30,850 bases of DNA, from assembly GCA_900766915.1 (NCBI GenBank), contig CAAFXE010000242.1, positions 1 through 30,850 of the forward strand. The letters are read 5' to 3'. Source of the stretch: Lachnospiraceae bacterium (GTDB taxonomy: Bacteria; Bacillota; Clostridia; Lachnospirales; Lachnospiraceae). Positions 22,338 through 30,154 of the stretch are shown here, piece after piece; the first letter of the stretch is position 1; each line of letters begins with the position of its first letter. A program made the position numbers and the translations under genes. The notes under the pieces are model-generated. The model saw only the letters and a list, made by a program, of their open reading frames with translations, searched no databases and had not been told where the DNA came from.

Positions 22338-23693
22338 ATGGAAGAAAAAAAGTATTTGAAATGGTACAACAAAGTTGGTTATGGTTCTGGGGATATTGCC
22401 GGAAATGTTGTTTATGCATTGCTATCGGCATTTGTCATGATTTTTTTGACAGATACCATAGGGCTCAATCCGGGTATTGTAGGAACACTGATTATGGTAT
22501 CCAAGATTTTCGATGGTATCAGTGATGTTTTCTTTGGAGCAATGATCGACAAGACAAAGTCGAAGCTTGGAAAAGCACGTCCCTGGATGCTGTATGGCTA
22601 TTTTGGTTGTGCAATATGTCTGGTTGCCATTTTCTGTATTCCGACTGATATGAGTCAGAAGGCACAGTATGCATGGTTCTTTATTGCTTACACATTATTA
22701 AACGCAGGTTTTTATACTGCAAACAATATTGCGTATTCAGCACTGACAGCACTTATTACAAAAAACAATTCTGAACGTGTTCAGATGGGATCAATCCGTT
22801 TCATGTTTGCATTTGGTACAAGCATGTTAATTCAGGCGGTCACTGTAGGGTTTGTAGTCAAACTCGGAGGAGATGCAGCAGCATGGAGAACGGTAGCCAT
22901 TATTTATGCAATCATAGGTGTTATTTCCAATACACTTTCTGTTTTATCGGTAAAGGAGCTTTCTGAGGAAGAGTTAGCTGAAGAAAAAGAAGAGCAGGAA
23001 GAAAAATATAGTTTAATTGACGCATTTAAATTACTTGTGAAAAATAAATACTTTCTTATGATCTGTGGTACCTATCTGTTAATGCAACTTTATTCTGCAA
23101 CACTTGGTATGGGTATTTATTTCATGAAATATGTACTCGGTGATGAAGGCTTATTTGGAACATTCTCGTGGGCTATCAATATCCCAATGATTTTGGGACT
23201 TTTAATAACGCCTGTCTTAGTTGCGAAACTAAATGGAATGTATAAATTGAATATTGCAGGCTATATCATTGGTACTGCCGGAAGATTTGGAGTAGTTGTA
23301 GCGGGATATATGGGAAATATTCCTCTTATGCTTGCATTTACAACAGTTGCAGCACTGGGAATGAGTCCGCTTCAGGGAGATATGAATGCACTTATTGCAA
23401 CAACCTCTGAATACACAAGGCTTACAACCGGTAAAAAAGTCGATGGTACGATGTATTCATGTACGTCCTTTGGAACAAAGGTCGGTGGCGGTCTGGGAAC
23501 AGCCATCGCAGGATGGATGCTTGCAGCAAGCGGTTTTGTTCAGAATGCAGCCACTCAGACAGAATCATGTATCAATATGCTTCATGTAATGTATTTATGG
23601 CTTCCAATGATCTTCAATTTGCTTATCACATTGGTTCTTATTAATTTGAATGTTGAAAAAGCAAATAAGGAGCTATTAGAAGCTGTAGAGTAA
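22338..23693 (+). CDS. GPH-family sugar:cation symporter, probably for lactose/galactosides
   Basis: Inner-membrane carrier of the glycoside-pentoside-hexuronide family, 451 residues with about twelve transmembrane segments. The N-terminal KVGYGSGDIAGNVVYALLS and the loop signature DVFFGAMIDKTKSKLGKARPW are diagnostic. An acidic cytoplasmic loop lies in the middle (ELSEEELAEEKEEQEEKY, about residues 214-231). No EIIA domain as in LacS is attached. Its promoter shares an operator with lacLM, so it most likely brings in the LacLM substrate. The ATG at 22338 follows AAAGAGGG; an upstream in-frame extension reads through the 26-bp element and is rejected. Confidence 0.92.
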   Translation: MEEKKYLKWYNKVGYGSGDIAGNVVYALLSAFVMIFLTDTIGLNPGIVGTLIMVSKIFDGISDVFFGAMIDKTKSKLGKARPWMLYGYFGCAICLVAIFCIPTDMSQKAQYAWFFIAYTLLNAGFYTANNIAYSALTALITKNNSERVQMGSIRFMFAFGTSMLIQAVTVGFVVKLGGDAAAWRTVAIIYAIIGVISNTLSVLSVKELSEEELAEEKEEQEEKYSLIDAFKLLVKNKYFLMICGTYLLMQLYSATLGMGIYFMKYVLGDEGLFGTFSWAINIPMILGLLITPVLVAKLNGMYKLNIAGYIIGTAGRFGVVVAGYMGNIPLMLAFTTVAALGMSPLQGDMNALIATTSEYTRLTTGKKVDGTMYSCTSFGTKVGGGLGTAIAGWMLAASGFVQNAATQTESCINMLHVMYLWLPMIFNLLITLVLINLNVEKANKELLEAVE

Positions 23694-23695
23694 AA

Positions 23696-23722
23696 GTATC
23701 CGTTCAGTACCGTATGCCATAC
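23696..23722 (-). repeat. Degenerate 26-bp element in reverse orientation
   Basis: On the minus strand it ends in GGTACTGAACGGATAC, 15 of 16 like the reference right half; the left half is changed and one base longer. It sits between the transporter stop codon and its terminator. Confidence 0.4.
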
Positions 23723-23723
23723 T

Positions 23724-23787
23724 CCCCTTGTGATGAAAAGAGCCGTAAATGCTTTTTACAGCTACCTCATCATAAGGGGATTTTTTT
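23724..23787 (+). terminator. Terminator of the GPH transporter; long hairpin repeat, copy 2
   Basis: CCCCTTGTGATGA (23724-23736) pairs with TCATCATAAGGGG (23767-23779) over 13 bp including one wobble, then T7. The right arm and tail match copy 1 exactly; the left arm has drifted. Confidence 0.85.
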
Positions 23788-23788
23788 G

Positions 23789-23815
23789 TTGACAAATTGG
23801 CCTATAAAATATAGA
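23789..23815 (+). promoter_or_regulatory. Promoter and dyad operator of the BlaI-like gene
   Basis: TTGACA (23789-23794), 15-nt spacer, TATAGA (23810-23815). The perfect dyad CTATA-AAA-TATAG (23802-23814) covers the -10 box and is a candidate BlaI-type autoregulatory operator. Confidence 0.5.
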
Positions 23816-23835
23816 CCAAGGAGGTTAGAAATCAT

Positions 23836-24197
23836 ATGTTCGTATATCTGATGACAGAAGCAGAGCAGCAACTGGCGGAAATAATCTGGGCGTATGAGCC
23901 CTTAAGCAGTGGGGAACTGGTAAAACTGGCGGCAGAGAAGTTAAACTGGAAGAAATCTACTACCTATACTGTACTTAGAAAGCTGTGCGATCATGAAATT
24001 TTCCAAAACAGGGATTCGATCGTTGCTTCCATTCTTAATCGGGAGGAGTATACCCGGAGAAAAGGAGAGCGATACCTGGAAGAAAATTATAACGGGTCAC
24101 TTCCGAAGTTTGTAGCGGCTTTTATGAGTAAAAAAAATTAATCCGTAAGGAAATTGAAGAGATTTCAAAAATGATCGAGGAATATCAGGAGGAATAA
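23836..24197 (+). pseudogene. BlaI/MecI-type repressor, frameshifted near the C-terminus
   Basis: Winged-helix repressor of the BlaI/MecI/CopY family, which usually controls a neighbouring BlaR1-type M56 sensor. MTEAEQQLAEIIWAYEPLSSGELVKLA and KKSTTYTVLRKLCDHEIF are typical HTH segments. The open frame stops after 101 residues at an 8-A run (24130-24137). Adding one A restores LIRKEIEEISKMIEEYQEE and a stop at 24195-24197, 2 nt before the next gene and at the normal family length. The DNA-binding domain is intact; the C-terminal dimerisation helix is lost. Polymerase slippage on the A-run or a sequencing error are alternatives to true inactivation. Start preceded by AAGGAGG. Confidence 0.75.
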
Positions 24198-24199
24198 GT

Positions 24200-25752
24200 A
24201 TGGATGGCATGCTGTTTTCAAAAGTTTTACAAATGAGCCTCATTGGCTGCTACAGCTTTTTGGTCATTTTTATTGTCAGATTATTTCTGAAGAAAATCAG
24301 CCATAAATATTGCTATTATTTGTGGATGATCGTTTTTGTGAACCTCTGTGTTCCGTTTTCTTTATTCAGTTCCTTTAGCCTGATTCCTCAGCAGATGATG
24401 AATTATATTATCAGAACTTCAAACGATGAAATTCCGAATACTTCTCCTAGGAGGAGCCGAGTTTGATTGTGTTTTCTCAGGATGGCACCATTTTCCATCG
24501 GGAAAACCTGCAGGATATTCTGCCAGATCATGCGCTAACTTCCATGGTACCGGATGGAAAAACGAATGATGCACATACTTCCACAAACCCGTATTACGAA
24601 ACTGCGGAATCGGTAAATATTTTTTCCCGGAACGGTGTACTTTCCATGGCAGAGAAGCTCTGGCTTCTTGGCATCTGTTTTTTGGCCGTATACAGCATTG
24701 GCGATGTAGCTACCGGTCACAAATAACGGTGGCGAAGTCATTCAGATAGGCAATGACATTTACTATATGGAAGGTAAGAAACCTTTTTCCGACGGAGAGT
24801 TTCTTTATACGACCCAGACAGATGAGGAAGGTAACGACTATATTTGCCAGTATTCACTGGATGGAAATGAGTTTCACTGGTTCATGGAAGGAACTATGTG
24901 ATAACAAAACCTTAAAGCAGGCTCATATCACAGATTCCGATCACTTTTTAATACTTGACGGAAAGATTTATTATGAGAAATATTTCTACGCCGAGTCAAA
25001 ACAAAGCGGACTATATTGTGCAGATTTTGATCTGTCCGGAGAACGAATGATTGGTGAAGCGATGAAGCTTCTGGCAGCAGATCCTGCGACGAAATCACTC
25101 CTGGTTTCCAAAGACGTTAAAATGCTTCGGATTTCGCCGGAGAGCGGAGAGGAAACCTGTCTCATGGATCTTTCGGAGGCGGGATGGAACTGGGATGAGC
25201 ATGACACCATCCGTTTTTCGGAAGTAAATATTATCCAGGATACCATTTATACAAAAGCAGAGCTTTGGGGTTATCAGGAAGGCAACGGCTGGAATTTAAA
25301 ACAGATCACAGATGTCAGGGATAATTTTTCACAAATGTCTTATGTTCCGGAGGAAGGGACAGAAGAGAAGGTTTATCTCCTTGGCAAGACAGAGCATTAC
25401 ACCCTTTATGGAAAAGGGGACTACCAGTCCATGCTTTTGGAATACAATGGAAACTATGCAGAAATACAGTATCCTTATACTTCTAATTATATGGATTCTC
25501 CGGATCTGTTGGAAACGGACCTTGACGGAGATTCTATAGAAGAACTTGCTGTATGGTGTTTATGAATTTCCCCATCTGGTAATACGGTATGATTCCACGA
25601 AAATGAATGAGGAAACGCTGATTTCGATAGCGGAAATTTTAGAAAAAGGCACTGACTCCTATGATTATGCGGAAGTTACGCTGACAAGATCTAAGGATAA
25701 TTCCTATCCTTACAGCGGATGGGATGTGGAAAATATCGCACTGGGGAAATAA
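24200..25752 (+). pseudogene. Decayed BlaR1-like M56 sensor gene with internal deletion and several frameshifts
   Basis: The 5' end encodes two membrane helices of a BlaR1-type protein (SLIGCYSFLVIFIVRLFLKK, HKYCYYLWMIVFVNLCVPFS). The frame shifts near 24446-24451 and continues to another membrane segment (EKLWLLGICFLAVYSI, to about 24700). The part that should hold the M56 peptidase with HExxH is missing. Further frames continue at 24713 (NGGEVIQIGNDIYYMEGK), near 24880-24900 (DNKTLKQAHITDSDHFLILDG) and near 25550 (YGVYEFPHLVIRYDS, to the stop at 25750-25752). The 3' part resembles an extracellular sensor domain with an LETDLDGDSIEELAV motif. Together this looks like one gene broken by at least four frameshifts and one deletion. 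It cannot make a functional protease. Confidence 0.75.
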
Positions 25753-25832
25753 GGTGGTTAAAAAACTTAAGATTTCATGAAGTATCTTTTACTGATTACT
25801 TTACCATGATAAAATCAGATTAACGTTTATAT

Positions 25833-25858
25833 GTATCTAGAAGACACTAAACAGATAC
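25833..25858 (+). repeat. 26-bp dispersed element, copy E, before the SIMPL gene
   Basis: GTATCTA, GAAGACACTAAA, CAGATAC: 22 of 26 match the reference. It ends 54 nt before the start codon. A weak promoter (TTTACT at 25788, TAAAAT at 25810) lies upstream. Confidence 0.6.
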
Positions 25859-25912
25859 GATGATACATAGTTTCAAATCGTGAACATCAAACTTTTTAAG
25901 GGGGTATTTATT

Positions 25913-26677
25913 ATGGAAGAGAGAAGAAAAAGCGGACTCGTAGTGATAGCTGTGGCACTGATTGCAGCAGTAGCTGCCATTGCCTGTGTATCAATTTTTA
26001 CCTTTGGTTTTGTGGGGTATAAAAAAACTGCCAATGGTGGCGGACTTTCTGCCACAGGCTCTGCCAGCTGTGATTTCGAGTCAGACCTGATCGTATGGAG
26101 AGGTAGTTTTTCTGCTTACGGAGCAACGACCAGCGATGCTTATGATATTATCAAACAGGATACACAGCTTGTAAAAGATTATCTGATGGACTCCGGTGTT
26201 CTGGAAGAAGAACTTGTATTTAGCTCTGTTGATATCTCTCAGAGATATCGAACTGAATATGACGCTTATGGGAATTATGTCAGAGACTATGCTGATGGAT
26301 ATGACTTAAACCAGACTGTAACAGTAACCTCCAATGATATTGACAAAGTGGAGAAAATATCCCGTGATATTACAAAACTGATTGAGTCCGGTGTACAGTT
26401 TTCATCCTACTCACCGGAGTATTACTGTACAAAGCTTGATGAAGTAAAACTGGAATTGATCGATAAGGCAACTGAAAACGCAAAGCAGCGCATTGACATT
26501 TTGGCAGAAGGTGCGGGCAGTAAGCCTGGCAAGCTTCTGTCAGCAAATCTCGGTGTTTTCCAGATCACTGCAAAAAATTCCGGTTCCGGCGAATACAGCT
26601 ATGACGGAGCCTTTGACACCAGTTCAAGATATAAAACAGCAATGATTACTGTTCGTTTAAATTATACGGCGGAATAG
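25913..26677 (+). CDS. SIMPL-domain (DUF541) membrane-anchored protein
   Basis: 254 residues. A single N-terminal membrane helix (residues about 9-35, VVIAVALIAAVAAIACVSIF) anchors an extracytoplasmic SIMPL domain. The domain shows GSASCDFESDLIVWRGSFS, VKDYLMDSGV, DLNQTVTVTSNDIDKVEKI and ENAKQRIDILAEGAGSKPGKL, which are characteristic. Such proteins (for example BP26, YggE) have been linked to oxidative or envelope stress, but the biochemical role is unsettled. The ATG at 25913 follows AAGGGGG; a GTG at 25880 would enclose that site. It is followed 12 nt later by a lipoprotein gene, likely the same transcript. Confidence 0.88.
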   Translation: MEERRKSGLVVIAVALIAAVAAIACVSIFTFGFVGYKKTANGGGLSATGSASCDFESDLIVWRGSFSAYGATTSDAYDIIKQDTQLVKDYLMDSGVLEEELVFSSVDISQRYRTEYDAYGNYVRDYADGYDLNQTVTVTSNDIDKVEKISRDITKLIESGVQFSSYSPEYYCTKLDEVKLELIDKATENAKQRIDILAEGAGSKPGKLLSANLGVFQITAKNSGSGEYSYDGAFDTSSRYKTAMITVRLNYTAE

Positions 26678-26689
26678 GGTGGATATGTC

Positions 26690-27262
26690 ATGAGAAATAA
26701 TTGTTTATTTATACTTTTAATTGCAGTATTTGTATTATCCGGATGCGGGAAAAACGATAATGTAAAAACTGCGATTGGAATAGCAGAAATGGTCAGACAA
26801 TATGAAACTATGTCGTATGAAGAATTTGAGGAACAAGCGGGAACCGAGGCAGAGTTTTACCATGCGGATCGGTTTATCGCTGAAATTCCCAATTCTTCGT
26901 TGAGCGTGGTTTTTTGTGGAAAATATGACGAAGATACGGCAGGGGCAGTGTTATCAAGTGATGATGTACCATTTCGATTACAGGGAACACTTGGTGAATT
27001 ATTTAACGGAATAACAAAGGAAATATCTGTTACAGAATTGGCTGATGCTTTATCAGCAGGCGGTGCTGCAAAAGCTACCTATGAAATCCTCGACGATGGA
27101 GATACTGCGTATTATGTGGGAAATACCTATGTAAAAATTGAATTTGACAGTGATAGGGACGGTGTATGTGATCATTTATTATCAATTTCACTGGATGAAT
27201 CTGAAGGAGATATTATAAAACCAGAGAGCACTTCCTGGCTTGAAATCAAAAAACCGGAGTAG
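26690..27262 (+). CDS. Putative lipoprotein of unknown function
   Basis: 190 residues. A signal peptide with lipobox (LFILLIAVFVLSGCGK, lipidated Cys19) predicts export and anchoring to the outer face of the membrane. The mature part is acidic and contains an EFD-SDRDGVCDHLL segment (about residues 155-170) that could bind calcium; no family is recognised. The start has GGGTGG upstream. It follows the SIMPL gene closely, suggesting a shared envelope role; this is inference only. Confidence 0.75.
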   Translation: MRNNCLFILLIAVFVLSGCGKNDNVKTAIGIAEMVRQYETMSYEEFEEQAGTEAEFYHADRFIAEIPNSSLSVVFCGKYDEDTAGAVLSSDDVPFRLQGTLGELFNGITKEISVTELADALSAGGAAKATYEILDDGDTAYYVGNTYVKIEFDSDRDGVCDHLLSISLDESEGDIIKPESTSWLEIKKPE

Positions 27263-27313
27263 TCATTGATAAGATGATAGAAGTTCAATCATTAAAAAAA
27301 TGAGGATCACGTT

Positions 27314-27799
27314 ATGAGTAAAAAAAATGTTGTTTTTGGGATGATTATCTTTGTTATTTTTAATATTTTTTCAAGACTTATCATCCCATATTATCCAATG
27401 GGAGATATCATGTGGCACAATATACTTGCTGTAATATGGTTCTTATTACTTGGTTATCTTCATGTTGCTATTGTAAAAACAAACAGTAATTTAGTTCGTT
27501 TTCTGCCGATTTATTGGATTGTTGAGTTAGTACGTATACTTTATGTGACAGAGAGTATTCATCCTTCATGGATCAATTATAGTATCTGCTTGAAAGTTGC
27601 AAATACAATACATAAAATGTTGACCCCACTTTGGGGCGGAGACTATCTGTTATCACTGCCATATTGCTATACATCCTTAATTACATATAATGATATACCT
27701 TCTTTTTGGCTTTTACACCATATGATAAGATTGTTTATCAGTTTATTGGGAATTATTATTTGTACAGTGTATATTTTGAAGATTAGAAAAGAGAAGTGA
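27314..27799 (+). CDS. Small integral membrane protein, hypothetical
   Basis: 161 residues with about four hydrophobic segments (residues 6-24, 33-52, 59-75, 129-155) and a basic C-terminus (KIRKEK). The start follows TGAGGATCACG. No domain is recognised. It is A+T-richer than the SIMPL gene and the metabolic operons and stands alone after the lipoprotein gene (51-bp gap). Confidence 0.6.
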   Translation: MSKKNVVFGMIIFVIFNIFSRLIIPYYPMGDIMWHNILAVIWFLLLGYLHVAIVKTNSNLVRFLPIYWIVELVRILYVTESIHPSWINYSICLKVANTIHKMLTPLWGGDYLLSLPYCYTSLITYNDIPSFWLLHHMIRLFISLLGIIICTVYILKIRKEK

Positions 27800-27872
27800 A
27801 TAATTGACAAGAAGGGTGTTCTTTTTGATTAAATGTAAATGTGCATAATTCAAAAGAAAGAGGGATGATATT

Positions 27873-28027
27873 ATGTCAGCAGTTTCTAAACCTGTAACCG
27901 GTGCTTTTGTTTTAAGCAGTCGAAAGCTTCTGAATTCTTGGCAAAGAAAGTTCATGCCAGTTCAGATGCAATTCGTAGATTTGAGGATAGAAAAGCCAAA
28001 GCTGAAAAAGTAACAACAGCTCTGTGA
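27873..28027 (+). pseudogene. Small hypothetical gene with a single frameshift
   Basis: An AGAGGG site precedes an ATG at 27873. The first frame gives MSAVSKPVTGAFVLSS and then a nonsense-like tail ending at 28013. A one-base shift near 27918 gives SKASEFLAKKVHASSDAIRRFEDRKAKAEK with a stop at 28025-28027. The joined product of about 51 residues looks like a small helical protein, perhaps antitoxin-like; function unknown. The intact first frame (46 residues) is the alternative. Confidence 0.45.
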
Positions 28028-28161
28028 TATATGAAGTATGCGCTATATTGGGCATGAAGAACTGATTGAATTTAAGTTTCCTTAAGTTTCAAAACTGCTT
28101 TTACTTAAGAACTCTCGATTTTAAGGCGGCTAATGATATGATGCGGGAAATGCTTATGTAG
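28028..28161 (+). pseudogene. Remnant of a second small gene
   Basis: Short frames RYIGHEELIEFKF (about 28036-28080) and LDFKAANDMMREMLM ending at a TAG (28159-28161) are in different phases and are followed by a proper terminator. They look like ends of a decayed gene that was the partner of the preceding one. Evidence is weak. Confidence 0.25.
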
Positions 28162-28185
28162 AAATTAAATGAAATAACTGTGGAA

Positions 28186-28225
28186 GAGATGTTAATGACT
28201 AACAGAAGTCGTTAATGTCTCTTTT
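28186..28225 (+). terminator. Intrinsic terminator after the gene remnants
   Basis: GAGATGTTAATGACT (28186-28200) pairs with 28207-28221 over 15 bp including three wobbles, 6-nt loop, then T4 and TTATT. Confidence 0.8.
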
Positions 28226-28243
28226 ATTATTCGTCGATTCCTA

Positions 28244-28272
28244 TTGACTTTCTCGATATTCGAGAATAAAAT
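28244..28272 (+). promoter_or_regulatory. Promoter of the PadR gene with operator 1 in the spacer
   Basis: TTGACT (28244-28249), 17-nt spacer, TAAAAT (28267-28272). The spacer holds the perfect inverted repeat TCTCGA-TAT-TCGAGA (28251-28265), so a bound repressor would block RNA polymerase. Confidence 0.8.
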
Positions 28273-28286
28273 ACAAGTAACATATA

Positions 28287-28299
28287 CTCGATAATCGAG
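28287..28299 (+). promoter_or_regulatory. Operator 2 of the PadR gene
   Basis: Perfect inverted repeat CTCGA-TAA-TCGAG, the same core as operator 1; the centres are 35 bp apart, about 3.3 helical turns. It lies in the leader just before the ribosome-binding site. Confidence 0.7.
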
Positions 28300-28315
28300 A
28301 ATTGGAGGTAGATGG

Positions 28316-28639
28316 ATGCCAAGAGCAAAATTTCAAACATTGACGGAGCAAATGTTTTATACCCTGCTTTGTCTCAAGGACGAATGCTATGGCATGGATA
28401 TTCTGGATCGCGTGCCTGCCATGACAAACCAGAGAGTCAATGTAGGCTCCGGTACACTTTATACCTTGTTGGAACAGTTTCTGGAAGCGGAATTCATAAG
28501 GGAAACGAAAGTTGAGGGAAGACGCCGCAGCTATATCCTCACAGATAAAGGCAGAGAAATGTTAGAGAAGGAATGTGAAAGGCTGACAGCACAATTAGAA
28601 GACTATCATTCCATTTTCGGAAAGGAGAAAGACTCATGA
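28316..28639 (+). CDS. PadR family transcriptional regulator
   Basis: 107-residue winged-helix repressor. LTEQMFYTLLCLKDECYGMDILDRV, NVGSGTLYTLLEQFLEAEFI and GRRRSYILTDKGREML are typical of PadR, followed by a short dimerisation helix. The ATG at 28316 lies 7 nt after GGAGG; the ATG at 28312 is in another frame. Two identical operator cores in its promoter suggest autorepression. It overlaps the DUF2812 gene by 4 nt (ATGA), a common pairing in Clostridia. The inducer is unknown. Confidence 0.93.
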   Translation: MPRAKFQTLTEQMFYTLLCLKDECYGMDILDRVPAMTNQRVNVGSGTLYTLLEQFLEAEFIRETKVEGRRRSYILTDKGREMLEKECERLTAQLEDYHSIFGKEKDS

Positions 28640-30039
28640 GAAATACGAAACGCCGTTTGGAAGCATTTTCCTTCTTTGACCATAAAGGGATCAGCAGACA
28701 TTTGGAAAAGATGGCATCCAAAGGATGGATGCTTGACAAAATCACAAATTTTGGATGGGTCTATCGTCGTATCGAACCAAAGAATATTCACTTTACAGTT
28801 TCTTACTATCCCAAAGCATCCGAATTTGATCCGGAACCATCAGAAGAACAGAAAATGTTCCATGATTTCTGTGCCCACACCGGATGGCAGCTTGTCTGTA
28901 CTTCTGCACAGATGCAGATTTTCTATAATGAATGCGAGAACCCGACACCCATTGAGACAGAACCGGAGTTGGAATTGCAGGCCATCCATGCATCTGCAAA
29001 AAAGAGTTTTATTCCCCAATACATTTGTTGGCTAATGATTGCTATGACATATGGGGTCTTATTTTTTAAAAATTTGTTTCATGATCCCATTGATTTATTG
29101 TCAAGCACGCTGATGCTGTTTTCAGGATTTTCCTTCATGATACTTGCTATTTTAAGTATTGTAGAATTGGTTTGCTATTTTCATTGGTATACCAGTGCGA
29201 AAACTGCTGCCAGCCATGGGGAGTTCTTGCCGGTAACAGGCACATCCAAGTTTGAAGGTATCCTGCGGTGCTTTTATGGAATTGGCGTTGTAATTCTGGC
29301 ATTAGGGTGCATTGTCAACGGTGATTTGTTTCAAAAAAGATATATAATGATCATTTGCATTTATTTGGCAATTAACATTGTAATTGTTCATGCAACAATA
29401 AGATTTTTGAAGCATAAGAAAATTTCTGCCAGTGATAATCGCATGATAACGATGATCACCAGCTGTGTCGTTGGGTTTGTTATGCTTGTATTCACTACTT
29501 TTCTAATATTCAACGGATCTCTTCGTGGATTATTTTCTTCAAAAAGTGAAGAAACGTATGAATATAAGGGAGTTACTCTTGTAATTTACCAGGATGAGCT
29601 TCCACTGGTAATTGAGGACCTCATGGATGTTGACTACGATGGCTATATCAAAGAACGATATGGGAATATGTCCCTGATTCTTGGGCAGTATACGATGCAT
29701 CAGTATCCCCGTTTGGACGCAGTTAATTATACAGATATTCCACGACTTGAATACACGATGACGATCGTCAAAGTTCCTGCACTTTACAATATGTGTAAGG
29801 AACGGCTGATGTATGAGAATGAAGTTTTGCGTCGGCTAAATGAGCATGAGTATCAGGCAGAAGAAGCGAAGCCCTGGGGTGCAAAGGATGCTTACCGGCT
29901 GTACGACCCAGAGTATGGCTTCACAAATGAGTATCTGCTCTGTTACGATAACCTGTTGGTTGAAATTAGCTTCGATTGGGAACCTACCATTGAACAGATG
30001 GCAGTTGTTGGAGAAAAACTAAGTAGTGCTGAGTTCTAG
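28636..30039 (+). CDS. DUF2812 membrane protein
   Basis: 467 residues. The N-terminal cytosolic DUF2812 domain (about residues 1-100) shows RRLEAFSFFDHKGISRHLEKMASKGWML. It is followed by about five to six membrane segments in residues 128-300 and an extracytoplasmic or cytosolic C-terminal domain (310-467, VIYQDELPLVIEDL, YDPEYGFTNEYLLCYDNLLVEI). Genes of this type sit next to PadR regulators in many Firmicutes. Function is unknown; a membrane-stress or antimicrobial-response role is only suggested by that pairing. Translation is probably coupled to padR by the 4-nt overlap. Confidence 0.85.
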   Translation: MRNTKRRLEAFSFFDHKGISRHLEKMASKGWMLDKITNFGWVYRRIEPKNIHFTVSYYPKASEFDPEPSEEQKMFHDFCAHTGWQLVCTSAQMQIFYNECENPTPIETEPELELQAIHASAKKSFIPQYICWLMIAMTYGVLFFKNLFHDPIDLLSSTLMLFSGFSFMILAILSIVELVCYFHWYTSAKTAASHGEFLPVTGTSKFEGILRCFYGIGVVILALGCIVNGDLFQKRYIMIICIYLAINIVIVHATIRFLKHKKISASDNRMITMITSCVVGFVMLVFTTFLIFNGSLRGLFSSKSEETYEYKGVTLVIYQDELPLVIEDLMDVDYDGYIKERYGNMSLILGQYTMHQYPRLDAVNYTDIPRLEYTMTIVKVPALYNMCKERLMYENEVLRRLNEHEYQAEEAKPWGAKDAYRLYDPEYGFTNEYLLCYDNLLVEISFDWEPTIEQMAVVGEKLSSAEF

Positions 30040-30059
30040 ATGCCTACAATTCACTGTAA

Positions 30060-30104
30060 ACAATAGAAAGCACGCTATGCGAGCTTTCTATTGTCATGAA
30101 TAAT
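30060..30104 (-). repeat. Second copy of the AATAGAAAGC hairpin repeat, inverted
   Basis: CAATAGAAAGC (30061-30071) pairs with GCTTTCTATTG (30083-30093), extended by A60-T94. On the minus strand it reads nearly as the purine-operon terminator (10476-10518), including the 5' ATTCATGAC. Only a weak T-run (TTGTTTAC) follows on the minus strand. Confidence 0.65.
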
Positions 30105-30144
30105 ATCAAGGGGGTGTTGCAATGGTACAACCTCCCCCTTGATA
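30104..30144. repeat. G/C-run dyad next to the Rpn gene
   Basis: TATCAAGGGGG (30104-30114) pairs with CCCCCTTGATA (30134-30144), with an inner GTTG/CAAC stem. No T-run on either side; perhaps a transcript-end structure for the Rpn gene. Confidence 0.5.
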
Positions 30145-30154
30145 ACAAATTGAA

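Noticed and set aside
2249..25858. CRISPR array or phage attachment repeats
   Set aside because: The 26-bp copies are kilobases apart in separate intergenic regions with no spacers, cas genes or integrase.
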